The notes beneath the pieces are model-generated. The model did not search any database. It worked only from the letters and a program-made list of their open reading frames with translations, and was not told the DNA's origin. Source: CAZPUI01 sp964415525 (GTDB lineage Bacteria > Acidobacteriota > Holophagae > Holophagales > Holophagaceae). Taken from it: a stretch of 39,032 nucleotides of DNA. The stretch is from contig CAYQAS010000034.1 in NCBI GenBank assembly GCA_964415525.1, positions 1 to 39,032 on the forward strand, read 5' to 3'. Position numbers and translations under genes: made by a program. Positions 7,547 through 14,830 of this stretch are shown piece by piece. Each line of letters begins with the position of its first letter. The first letter of the stretch is position 1.

Positions 7547-8941
7547 GTGAGTGACGCGTTCCATCTCGTGAAACCCGCCTTCGTGCCGGCGCTGGACGAG
7601 GATTTCCGCCCTGCCGTGCTGGCGAACCGCGCCTTCGTGGCGGAGGTGAAGGCCACGGGTCAGGCCACGCCCCTCGTGCTCGGCATGGTCCGTCCGGACG
7701 GTTCCGTGTCGCGCTTCGAGACGGTGGTCTTCCCGGAGGGGCACCCGCGCTTCGCCGCCAACCTCACCTATGTGGAGCGCATCTTCAAGTTCATGCTCTG
7801 GGCTCAGGGTGGCCACAAGACCTATGTCGGTGGCCCCTCCGCCATCGCGGACCACCTGCGCGCCACCTACAGCGCCGATGGCGCCCGCAAGTTCGACTTC
7901 CACTTCATGGGTGAGGACGTCTACGGCGCCGCCTTCGAGATTGTCTCCTGTGCCCCTGCGGACGTGCCGCCCCAGAACGAGGTGGGCAAGCCCCTGGGCC
8001 GCCACCTGGAAGGCTGCCGCATCGGCTTCGACCTGGGCGCTTCGGACCGCAAGGTGAGCGCCGTGATCGACGGTGAGGCGGTCTACAGCGAAGAGGTGGT
8101 CTGGGAGCCCCGCAAGCACACGAACCCTGGGTACCACTACAACGAGGTGATGACGGCCCTGAAGACCGCCGCCTCCAAGATGCCTCGGGTGGACGCCATC
8201 GGCGGCTCCAGCGCCGGTGTCTATGTGAACAACCAGGTGCGCATCGCCAGCCTCTTCCGCGGCATCCCCAAGGATCAGTACGACCTGATCCGCACCATGT
8301 TCCTGCGCATCCGCGACGAGCTGAAAGTGCCCCTCGAGATCGTGAACGACGGCGACGTGACCGCCTTGGCGGGCGCCATGAGCCTGGAGGACGACGGCGT
8401 CCTCGGTATCGCCCTGGGTTCCAGCGAGGCGGCGGGTTACGTGGACATGCACGGTCACATTCTGGGTTGGCTGAGCGAGCTCGCCTTCGCCCCGGTGGAC
8501 TACAGCCCCGAAGCCCCTGCGGACGAGTGGAGCGGCGACCAGGGCGTCGGCGCCCTCTACTTCAGCCAGCAGTGCGTCTTCCGCCTCGCGCCCAAGGCGG
8601 GCATCGAAATTCCGACCGACATCACGGACGCGGAGCGCCTCAAGGTCGTCCAGGAGAAGTTGGAAGCCGGTCACGAGGGCGCGATCAACATCTGGAAGAG
8701 CATCGGCACCTATATGGGCTACGCCATCGCACACTACGCCGACTTCTATGCCGTAAAGCACATCCTGATCCTCGGCCGCTGCACCTCCGGCCGGGGTGGC
8801 GACCTAATCCTGAACGGCGCTCGGGAGGTCCTCGCGGCCGAATTCCCGGAGCTCGCCCACGTCAACATTCAGCTGCCTGACGAGAAGAGCCGTCGGGTCG
8901 GCCAGAGCATCGCCGCCGCCAGCCTGCCCGCCCTGGGCTAG
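7547..8941 (+). CDS. ROK-family protein, divergent sugar-kinase-like
   Basis: 464 residues, longer than typical ROK kinases (~300). The phosphate-binding loop is recognisable as GFDLGAS (residues 160-166) and the putative catalytic Asp lies in VNDGD (266-270), followed by ALAGAM and LGIALGSSEAAGYV. The usual ROK zinc motif (GHxxx...CxCG) is not visible, and about 155 residues precede the ATPase core. No DNA-binding helix-turn-helix is apparent, so it is more likely an enzyme than a NagC-type repressor. I chose GTG at 7547 because GTGAGG is correctly spaced; the frame extends 4 codons upstream. It heads the operon with PIG-L and SIS genes, so a hexosamine or N-acetylhexosamine is the inferred substrate. 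Confidence 0.75.
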   Translation: MSDAFHLVKPAFVPALDEDFRPAVLANRAFVAEVKATGQATPLVLGMVRPDGSVSRFETVVFPEGHPRFAANLTYVERIFKFMLWAQGGHKTYVGGPSAIADHLRATYSADGARKFDFHFMGEDVYGAAFEIVSCAPADVPPQNEVGKPLGRHLEGCRIGFDLGASDRKVSAVIDGEAVYSEEVVWEPRKHTNPGYHYNEVMTALKTAASKMPRVDAIGGSSAGVYVNNQVRIASLFRGIPKDQYDLIRTMFLRIRDELKVPLEIVNDGDVTALAGAMSLEDDGVLGIALGSSEAAGYVDMHGHILGWLSELAFAPVDYSPEAPADEWSGDQGVGALYFSQQCVFRLAPKAGIEIPTDITDAERLKVVQEKLEAGHEGAINIWKSIGTYMGYAIAHYADFYAVKHILILGRCTSGRGGDLILNGAREVLAAEFPELAHVNIQLPDEKSRRVGQSIAAASLPALG

Positions 8942-8956
8942 GCCGACGTCGGAGAA

Positions 8957-9076
8957 GGGGAGCGGAACCGGCTTCGAAGAGGTTCCATGGCGGATCTAGC
9001 CAGGCGCAGAAAACAATGTGGGGTTGGGGACTGCGCCATGACCACGCCAAGGCCTTCCAGGCCGATTCCGCTCCCC
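8957..9076 (+). ncRNA. Candidate structured leader RNA upstream of the PIG-L gene
   Basis: GGGGAGCGGAACCGGC (8957-8972) pairs with GCCGATTCCGCTCCCC (9061-9076) at 15 of 16 positions, enclosing 88 nt. Inside, GGCGCAG (9003-9009) pairs perfectly with CTGCGCC (9031-9037), and TGGC (8988-8991) with GCCA (8999-9002). Competing stems exist: GGAACC (8964-8969)/GGTTCC (8981-8986), and two GGCC copies at 9051-9054 and 9060-9063. A closed multi-branch structure with alternatives is what a cis-regulatory RNA would look like, but no known class is recognised. A long imperfect palindrome of mobile origin is the other possibility. Confidence 0.4.
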
Positions 9077-9109
9077 AATACCCTTTGTTTCATCGCAGCG
9101 AGGTGACCC

Positions 9110-9958
9110 ATGTCCTTCCATCTGCCCACCGCTGAGCTCTTCGTCCCCGATGGGGTCGCTCCCGAAGCCGCCGTCGCGCGCACGACCCATCTGGCCGTCG
9201 CCGCCCACCAGGACGATCTCGAGATCATGGCCTTCGACGGCATCCTGAAGTGCTTCCAGCGTGAGGACGCGTGGTTCCTCGGCGTGGTTGTCACGAATGG
9301 TGCCGGGTCGCCGCGGGACGACGTCTACAAGACCTTCACCGATGCCGAGATGATGACCGTGCGTCGTAAGGAGCAGAAGAAGGCTGCCATCGTGGGCGAG
9401 TTCGGCGCCCTGGCGCTGCTGGACTACCCGAGTGGCCCTATCAAGGACGGCAAGGATCCCCGTGCCGTGGAAGATCTCGCGGCCCTCATCGCCGCTGCTC
9501 GACCCGACGTGGTCTACACGCACAACCTCGCGGACAAGCACGACACCCATGTGGGCGTGACGCTCAAGACCCTCGCCGCCATCCGCAGCCTGCCTGTGGA
9601 ACAGCGTCCGAAGCATGTCTACGGCTGCGAAGTCTGGCGCGATCTGGACTGGATGACGGACGAGGACAAGGTCGCCTTCAACGTAAGCGCCCACGAGAAC
9701 CTCCAGGCGGCGCTGCTCGGCGTCTTCGACAGTCAGATCTGCGGCGGCAAGCGCTATGACCTGGCCACCATGGGGCGCCGCAAGGCCCACGCCACCTATC
9801 ACGCCAGCCACGGCACGGATGAGACCACCGGGCTGAACTTCGGCATGGATCTCACGCCGCTGATCCAGGACGATACCCTGGACGTGCGCGCCTTTGCCCT
9901 GAACTACATCGAGCGCTTCCGCATGGAAGTGGAAGCCCGCCTGGGCAAGCTGAGCTAG
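9110..9958 (+). CDS. PIG-L family (LmbE-like) deacetylase
   Basis: 282 residues. PIG-L enzymes are zinc-dependent N-deacetylases of GlcNAc-containing substrates. The first metal motif, normally AHPDDE, reads AHQDDLE (His33, Asp35, Asp36), so Pro is Gln. The second, HxxH, is HDTH (144-147) in a YTHNLADKHDTHVGVTLKTL context. ATG at 9110 follows AGGTGA (9101-9106). Lying between a ROK protein and a NagB-II-like SIS protein, it is placed to deacetylate GlcNAc or GlcNAc-6-P, a job done by NagA in most bacteria; no nagA is in the window. That role is inference. It is separated from the ROK gene by a highly base-paired 168-bp gap and from the SIS gene by 11 bp. Confidence 0.85.
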   Translation: MSFHLPTAELFVPDGVAPEAAVARTTHLAVAAHQDDLEIMAFDGILKCFQREDAWFLGVVVTNGAGSPRDDVYKTFTDAEMMTVRRKEQKKAAIVGEFGALALLDYPSGPIKDGKDPRAVEDLAALIAAARPDVVYTHNLADKHDTHVGVTLKTLAAIRSLPVEQRPKHVYGCEVWRDLDWMTDEDKVAFNVSAHENLQAALLGVFDSQICGGKRYDLATMGRRKAHATYHASHGTDETTGLNFGMDLTPLIQDDTLDVRAFALNYIERFRMEVEARLGKLS

Positions 9959-9969
9959 GAGATACGGCC

Positions 9970-11004
9970 ATGGCCCTGAAGGACGAAATCCGCGAACAGC
10001 CCAAGGTTCTGGCGCACCTGCTGGACACCCAGTGGGACACGGTCTGCCGTGCCGCTGAGGCGATCCGCCACCGCGATCCCCATTACGTGTTCCTCGCCGC
10101 CCGCGGGACCTCGGATCACGCCGGCATCTACGCCAAGTACCTCTGGGGCTCCCACAACGGGCTGCCCTTGGCTCTGGCCGCCACCAGCCTCTTCAGCATC
10201 TATGAAGAGGCACCGAAGCTTCGTGATGCCTTTGTGGTGGGCATCAGCCAGTCTGGCCAGTCCCCGGACATCCTCTCCGTGGTGAAGAATGGCCGCGATC
10301 AGGGCTGCCTGACCCTGGCCATCACCAACTGCCCGGACAGCCCCATGGGCCACCTGGCGGAGCATGTCCTCGATATCAGCGCCGGGCCCGAAAATGCCGT
10401 GGCCGCCACCAAGACCTACACGGCCCAGCTCATGGCCATCGCCATGCTGAGTGCGGCCATGGAAGGCGGCGAGTCCCGCTTGCAGGAATTGCGCGGCCTT
10501 CCCGCCGCCATCGAGCAGGTGCTGGAGCTGGATGGCGCCATCGAGCGCATTGCCGAGCGCTACCGCTACATCGACCAGTGCGTGGTGCTCGGCCGTGGCT
10601 ACAACTACGCCACCGCCTTCGAATGGAGCCTCAAGCTCAAGGAGCTGGCTTACGTCGTGGCCGAGCCCTACTCCAGCGCCGACTTCCAGCACGGCCCCAT
10701 CGCCATCGTCGGCCCGGGCTTCCCGGTCTTCGCCGTGGCGCCCAAGGATCGGGTGCTGCCGGACATGCTCAAGCTCCTGCGCCGCCTGAAGGACGAATTC
10801 GACGCCGAGCTGCTGGTGGTGTCGGATGACGAGGAGGCGCTCTCCCTGGCGAAGTCCCCGATCCTGGTGCCCAGCGTGCCCCAGTGGCTGAGCCCCATCG
10901 TGCACATCGTGGCCTGCCAGATGTTCTGCTACCACCTGACCCGCGCCAAGGGCTACGACACCGAGCAGCCCCGGGGCCTGAGCAAGGTCACCAAGACGTC
11001 TTAA
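9970..11004 (+). CDS. SIS-domain protein, probable glucosamine-6-phosphate deaminase (NagB-II/AgaS type)
   Basis: 344 residues with two SIS (sugar isomerase) domains and no glutaminase domain, so it is not GlmS. SQSGQSPD (93-100) is the phosphosugar-binding loop, NAVAATKTYTAQL follows, and DFQHGP (238-243) aligns with the E/D-F-x-H-G-P motif of GlmS-type isomerases. The C-terminus QPRGLSKVTKT matches the PR-x-L-x-KVT ending typical of NagB-II deaminases, which convert GlcN-6-P to fructose-6-P and ammonia. AGGAG at 9957-9961 precedes ATG 9970. It directly follows the PIG-L deacetylase, giving deacetylation then deamination in gene order. An aldose-ketose isomerase acting on another amino sugar phosphate is possible. 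Confidence 0.82.
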   Translation: MALKDEIREQPKVLAHLLDTQWDTVCRAAEAIRHRDPHYVFLAARGTSDHAGIYAKYLWGSHNGLPLALAATSLFSIYEEAPKLRDAFVVGISQSGQSPDILSVVKNGRDQGCLTLAITNCPDSPMGHLAEHVLDISAGPENAVAATKTYTAQLMAIAMLSAAMEGGESRLQELRGLPAAIEQVLELDGAIERIAERYRYIDQCVVLGRGYNYATAFEWSLKLKELAYVVAEPYSSADFQHGPIAIVGPGFPVFAVAPKDRVLPDMLKLLRRLKDEFDAELLVVSDDEEALSLAKSPILVPSVPQWLSPIVHIVACQMFCYHLTRAKGYDTEQPRGLSKVTKTS

Positions 11005-11015
11005 TTCCTGCAAGA

Positions 11016-11145
11016 AGGGGGGACCGCCTGCTCGCTGCGCTCGCGATGTCCCCCCTCTGACCCCCACGGTGCGATCGGGCGAAGCCCGCTCGCATCGTCT
11101 GTTTCGGGGTTTTCTGCAGCGCCCGTCCTGGGATGGGCGCTTTTT
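11016..11145 (+). terminator. Three successive hairpins, last one an intrinsic terminator
   Basis: AGGGGGGAC (11016-11024) pairs with GTCCCCCCT (11048-11056). Next is a hairpin of TGCGATCGGGC with GCCCGCTCGCA around a GAA loop (about 11070-11094). The third, AGCGCCC (11118-11124) with GGGCGCT (11135-11141), is followed by TTTTT and is a good intrinsic terminator. They separate the ROK-PIG-L-SIS unit from the nucleotidyltransferase-NahK unit. Confidence 0.7.
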
Positions 11146-11176
11146 CATCGAGAACGAATGATTCGGAGGATTGACC

Positions 11177-12094
11177 ATGCAGCAGCCCACGCTGGTGGTG
11201 ATGGCCGCAGGCATCGGCAGCCGTTACGGCGGCCTGAAGCAGATCGACCCGGTGGGACCGGGCGGCGAGATCATCATCGACTACGCCCTCTATGACGCCA
11301 TCCGCGCCGGTTTCGGCCGCGTGGTCTTCGTCATCAAGCGCGAGCTGGAGTCGGTCTTTCGCGAGCGCATCGGGCGCAACGTCGAGGGCCGCATCGAGAC
11401 GCACTATGTCTTCCAGGAGGTCACGGACCTGCCGGAGGGCTTCAGTGTTCCCGAAGGCCGCACCAAGCCTTGGGGCACAGGGCATGCGGTGCTGGCGGCG
11501 CGGAACGTGGTGGACGGCCCTTTTGCGGTCATCAATGGCGACGACTTCTACGGTCGCGAAGGCTTCCAGGCACTGGGGGACTTCCTGCGAAACCTGGATG
11601 CCACGGCCTCCCCCGCGCCCTACGCCATGGTGGGCTTCCCCATCGAGAACACGGTGACGGACCACGGGACCGTGGCTCGCGGCGTCTGTGCCACGGATGC
11701 CGAGGGTTTCCTGGTGGACATCGTGGAGCGCACCGCCATCAAGCCCTTCGCCGACGGCATCAAGTACGAGGCAGAAGGCGGCTGGCAGCCCATTCCCCAC
11801 GGCACGCCCGTCTCCATGAATCTGTGGGGCTTCGGTCCCGGCTTCATGACGGAGCTGGAGGCCCGTTTCCCGGCCTTCCTCGCGGGGATCGGGGCGAATC
11901 CGCTCAAGGCGGAATACTTCCTGCCCTATGTGGTGGACGCCCTGCTGAAGGAAGGCAAGGCCAGCGTGCGCGTGCTGCCCACGCGGGACCGCTGGTTCGG
12001 CGTGACCTACCAGGAAGACAAGCCCCTCGTCACCGCCGCCATCCAGAACCTGGTGGCCCGGGGCGTCTACCCCGCCCGTCTCTGGGAGGCCTGA
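11177..12094 (+). CDS. Sugar-1-phosphate nucleotidyltransferase (NTP_transferase family)
   Basis: 305 residues. The N-terminal signature VVMAAGIGSRYGGLKQ has the catalytic Arg16 and Lys21 expected of nucleotidyltransferases; WGTGHAVLAARN and INGDDFYG supply the sugar-phosphate and metal sites. This type commonly sits next to NahK-like kinases, and in the bifidobacterial lacto-N-biose pathway a UTP-hexose-1-P uridylyltransferase accompanies NahK and a 4-epimerase. It would form UDP-GlcNAc or UDP-GalNAc from the 1-phosphate; the exact nucleotide and sugar cannot be read from sequence. ATG at 11177 follows CGGAGGA with a 7-bp gap; a TTG two codons upstream is less likely. Only 2 bp separate it from nahK, so the two are translationally coupled. 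Confidence 0.85.
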   Translation: MQQPTLVVMAAGIGSRYGGLKQIDPVGPGGEIIIDYALYDAIRAGFGRVVFVIKRELESVFRERIGRNVEGRIETHYVFQEVTDLPEGFSVPEGRTKPWGTGHAVLAARNVVDGPFAVINGDDFYGREGFQALGDFLRNLDATASPAPYAMVGFPIENTVTDHGTVARGVCATDAEGFLVDIVERTAIKPFADGIKYEAEGGWQPIPHGTPVSMNLWGFGPGFMTELEARFPAFLAGIGANPLKAEYFLPYVVDALLKEGKASVRVLPTRDRWFGVTYQEDKPLVTAAIQNLVARGVYPARLWEA

Positions 12095-12096
12095 GC

Positions 12097-13212
12097 ATGG
12101 CCCACGCTACCTTTGACCTCGCCGCCATCCAGCAGGCCTTCGTGTTCGAGGGCACCTTCGTCGAAGGCGCGCCCTATGGTTCCGGCCACATCAACGACAC
12201 CTTCTGTCTGGTCTTCCGCCAGGATGACGGCGCCACCCGCCGCTACATCCTGCAGCGCATCAACCACAACGTGTTCCGGAACACAGCGGGGCTGATGGGC
12301 AACGTGGAGGGCGTGACGCGTCACCTGCGCGCGAAGATCGAAGCTGCGGGCGGCGATCCCGAGCGTGAGACGCTGAACCTCGTGCCGACGGACGCCGGGA
12401 AGGGCTTCCACCTGGACGCCGAGGGCAACACGTGGCGCGCCTACCTCTTCATCGAGGGCGCCAAGACCTACGACCAGGTGGCCGAATTGCGGCACATCAC
12501 CCTCGCGGGTCAGGCCATCGGCAACTTCCAGCGCCTGATGGCGGACTATCCCGCCGAGCAGCTGGTGGAGACGATTCCGAACTTCCACCACACCCGCAAG
12601 CGCTTCGAGGCGCTGCAGGAGAGCATCGCGCAGGACGTGGCCGGACGGGCTGTGGACGTGGCGGCGGAGATCGCCTTCGCCACCGCCCGGGAAGCCGACT
12701 GCAGCCTCGTCGTGGACGCGATGGGGAAGGGCGACATCCCGCTCCGCGTGACCCACAACGACACGAAGTTCAACAACGTGATGATCGATGACGTCACCGG
12801 CGAGGCCGTCTGCGTCATCGACCTCGACACGGTGATGCCCGGCAGCGCGCTCTACGACTTTGGCGACGCCATCCGCTCCAGCTCCAATACGGCTGCCGAG
12901 GATGAAACCGATCTCGCCCAGGTGACCTGCAGCCTGGAAGTCTTCGAGGCCTACGTGCAGGGCTACCTCTCCAGCGCCCGCGGCTTCCTGGCCCCAGCCG
13001 AGCTGGAACACCTGGCCTTCAGCGCCAAGCTCATGACCTTCGAGTGCGGCATCCGCTTCCTCAAGGACCACCTCGACGGCGACATCTACTTCAAGGTCAA
13101 GCGGCCGAACCACAACCTGGATCGGGCCCGCAACCAGTTCAAGCTGGTCGCGGATATGGAAGCCAAGATGGGCCAGATGAAGGCCATCGTCGCAACATAC
13201 GCGACCTCCTGA
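12097..13212 (+). CDS. nahK: N-acetylhexosamine 1-kinase-like phosphotransferase
   Basis: 371 residues of the aminoglycoside-phosphotransferase fold. The catalytic loop THNDTKFNNVM has Asp222 and Asn226, and the metal motif VIDLDTVMPGSALYDFGDAIR has Asp242 and Asp244; both are close to the NahK (LnpB) family that phosphorylates GlcNAc or GalNAc at the anomeric hydroxyl with ATP. The N-terminal GSGHINDTFCL and RYILQRINHNVF are also typical. GGGAGG (12084-12089) precedes ATG 12097, and the gene starts 2 bp after the nucleotidyltransferase stop. In this locus it would convert the free GlcNAc released by chitobiose phosphorylase into GlcNAc-1-P, merging both products into one pool. Substrate preference is inferred. 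Confidence 0.88.
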   Translation: MAHATFDLAAIQQAFVFEGTFVEGAPYGSGHINDTFCLVFRQDDGATRRYILQRINHNVFRNTAGLMGNVEGVTRHLRAKIEAAGGDPERETLNLVPTDAGKGFHLDAEGNTWRAYLFIEGAKTYDQVAELRHITLAGQAIGNFQRLMADYPAEQLVETIPNFHHTRKRFEALQESIAQDVAGRAVDVAAEIAFATAREADCSLVVDAMGKGDIPLRVTHNDTKFNNVMIDDVTGEAVCVIDLDTVMPGSALYDFGDAIRSSSNTAAEDETDLAQVTCSLEVFEAYVQGYLSSARGFLAPAELEHLAFSAKLMTFECGIRFLKDHLDGDIYFKVKRPNHNLDRARNQFKLVADMEAKMGQMKAIVATYATS

Positions 13213-13410
13213 GTCTTTGCGACAGCGGTTGTCCGTTACCGGCCTTCGTCCCTGTTCGAGAAGCTGTTGAACCATAGGGCCGCAGGCCATGGGCACGGGC
13301 GATCCAGTTCGATTCTTTTATCCCCTCCATCCCCTTTCTCCCTGTTTAAAATACTTTTAAATCGTTGGGATAAATGGCATCCAGAAAATCGATTTTGTAT
13401 TCTTTTTCAA

Positions 13411-13455
13411 TCCCTTGCATCCCTTGCATCCCTTGCATCCCTTGCATCCCTTTTG
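13411..13455. repeat. Tandem repeat, 9-bp unit TCCCTTGCA, four copies
   Basis: Four perfect copies of TCCCTTGCA (13411-13446) followed by a degenerate fifth, TCCCTTTTG. A 9-bp unit keeps any overlapping frame open, which produces spurious reading frames on the minus strand. It is not CRISPR-like because there are no spacers. Confidence 0.85.
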
Positions 13456-13470
13456 TCCCTGTTGAAGAAG

Positions 13471-13580
13471 CTGTTGCACAACCTCTGGTCGAATCTCGAG
13501 ACACACGCAAGTGTTGATCTGGCCGACCGTAAGTGTTGAAAACAATCCGAACCCACTCTGGGAAGGATGTTGTGCAACAG
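13471..13580. repeat. 12-bp perfect inverted repeat around an 86-bp loop
   Basis: CTGTTGCACAAC (13471-13482) is the exact reverse complement of GTTGTGCAACAG (13569-13580). Outside these arms the partly complementary CCCTGTT (left) and AACAGGGAT (right) extend the symmetry, suggesting a palindromic element 200 bp or more long. Confidence 0.6.
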
Positions 13581-13681
13581 GTTCTAAAAAAACTTTTGAA
13601 TAACAGGGATGAAGGGGATGCGTTTCCAAGTCGCCTCATCTCGCCCTCACTGTTTCATCCCTGTCTGCTTGTGGTGATTTC

Positions 13682-14686
13682 ATGTCCTCCTACGCCGATC
13701 TCCTCGCATCCCTGTCCGCCTCTCCTCGCCGTTGGCTCGTCACGGGGGGCGCGGGTTTCATCGGGGGTCACATCACGGAGACGCTCCTCGCCCAAGGGCA
13801 GGAAGTCGTCGTGCTGGACAACCTCAGCACCGGCAAGCTGGCGAACCTGGCCTTCGCGGAGGCGAATGGCTGGGCGGACCGCCTCCGTATCATCCAAGGC
13901 GACATTCGGGATATAAAGGCGTGCCGTGAGGCGATGAAGGGCGTGAGCGTGGTGCACCATCACGCTGCCCAGATTTCCGTGCCGAAGTCCCTGCAGGATC
14001 CCCTGGGCAACCATGCGGACAACCTGGACGGCTTCGTGAACATCCTGGAGGCAGCGCGGGAGGTCGGCGTGTCGCGGGTCGTCTACGCCAGTTCCAGTGC
14101 GGTTTACGGGGACGCCAAGGTGCTTCCGAATGTGGAGGAGCGCCCGGGCCTCAGCCTCAGCCCCTACGCCCTCAGCAAGTACCTGAACGAGTTCTACGGC
14201 GAGTTCTACAGCCGCGTCTACGGCGTGCCCTGTGTGGGCCTGCGCTACTTCAATGTCTACGGCCCGCGTCAGGACCCGAAGGGCGCCTATGCCGCCGTCA
14301 TCGCCAAGTGGCTCGACTGCCTCGTGGCGAACCAGCCCTGCACGGTCTTCGGAGACGGCAGCGCGACGCGGGACTTCGTCTTCGTAAAGGACATCGTCCA
14401 GGCGAACCTGCGGGCGGCCACTGCTCCTGCGGAAGTCGCAGCCGGGCGTGTGTTCAACGTGGGCTCCGGCGTGGTCACGGATCTGCAGACGCTCTACGGG
14501 ACGCTGCTGGAGGTCTGTGTCGAGCTGAAGGGCACGGATGCGGGCCTCGTGCTGGCCAAGGCGGAGCCTCGCGTCGGCGACATCCTGCACTCCAGTGCCG
14601 ACACTTCCCGCATACAAGAAAGCCTCGGCTATGCCGCCGCCTTCTCCCTCAAGGAGGGGCTGCGTCAGTTGGTCGCCAGTGTGTAA
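13682..14686 (+). CDS. NAD-dependent epimerase, WbpP-like UDP-N-acetylhexosamine 4-epimerase
   Basis: 334 residues of the extended SDR type. The NAD motif is TGGAGFIG (21-28), DNLSTGK follows, HHHAAQISVPKSLQDP and SSSAVYG form the substrate pocket, and Tyr162/Lys166 (YALSK) is the catalytic pair. GLRYFNVYGPRQDPKGAYAAV is very close to the WbpP group of UDP-GlcNAc/UDP-GalNAc 4-epimerases rather than plain GalE. With NahK and the nucleotidyltransferase just upstream it completes a Leloir-like interconversion of GalNAc and GlcNAc, as in bifidobacterial lacto-N-biose metabolism; it could equally supply UDP-GalNAc for surface polysaccharide. The ATG at 13682 is preceded by GTGGTGA; a repeat-rich spacer lies upstream, so it probably has its own promoter. 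Confidence 0.85.
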   Translation: MSSYADLLASLSASPRRWLVTGGAGFIGGHITETLLAQGQEVVVLDNLSTGKLANLAFAEANGWADRLRIIQGDIRDIKACREAMKGVSVVHHHAAQISVPKSLQDPLGNHADNLDGFVNILEAAREVGVSRVVYASSSAVYGDAKVLPNVEERPGLSLSPYALSKYLNEFYGEFYSRVYGVPCVGLRYFNVYGPRQDPKGAYAAVIAKWLDCLVANQPCTVFGDGSATRDFVFVKDIVQANLRAATAPAEVAAGRVFNVGSGVVTDLQTLYGTLLEVCVELKGTDAGLVLAKAEPRVGDILHSSADTSRIQESLGYAAAFSLKEGLRQLVASV

Positions 14687-14768
14687 GAAAACCCCATTGG
14701 CCCTCCTGTGATCTTCGGCAAGCCTGACAAAACGGGATTGCGTGGCGGGCGCTTGGGGTAGACCATTG

Positions 14769-14779
14769 TGAAAGTTTCA
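14769..14779. promoter_or_regulatory. Palindrome TGAAAGTTTCA, candidate operator
   Basis: A perfect odd-length palindrome lies 52 bp before the first gene of the SDR-dgoK-dgoA-hexR operon. RpiR/HexR regulators bind palindromes in target promoters, and a HexR-like gene is in this operon, so autoregulation is plausible. No second copy of the site was found by eye elsewhere in the window. Confidence 0.3.
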
Positions 14780-14830
14780 AACACGACCGGTTCTTGAAAA
14801 TCCAAACCCACTCCGAGAGTCCCTCACTCC

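Larger units (their letters stand above)
13213..13681. repeat. Repeat-rich 469-bp spacer (GGGATG-type palindromes)
   Basis: No gene is supported here; base composition is clearly more AT-rich than the flanks. It holds several related elements: CCCCTCCATCCCCTTTC at 13322-13338 running into TCCCTGTTTAAAAT, a 9-bp tandem repeat, a 12-bp inverted pair, and AACAGGGATGAAGGGGATG at 13602-13620. The last is the exact reverse complement of 20883-20901. The region must also hold the promoter of the downstream epimerase gene. Confidence 0.6.

Noticed and set aside
9970..11004. GlmS (glutamine-fructose-6-phosphate aminotransferase)
   Set aside because: The N-terminal glutaminase domain is absent and the C-terminal PRGLSKVT ending fits NagB-II-type deaminases better.
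13411..13455. CRISPR array
   Set aside because: Units are 9 bp, contiguous, with no spacers and no cas genes nearby.
13346..13639. Two minus-strand frames with repeating KGMQGMQ or GCKGCK peptides
   Set aside because: Produced by the 9-bp tandem repeat and the AT-rich spacer; no start signal or family.
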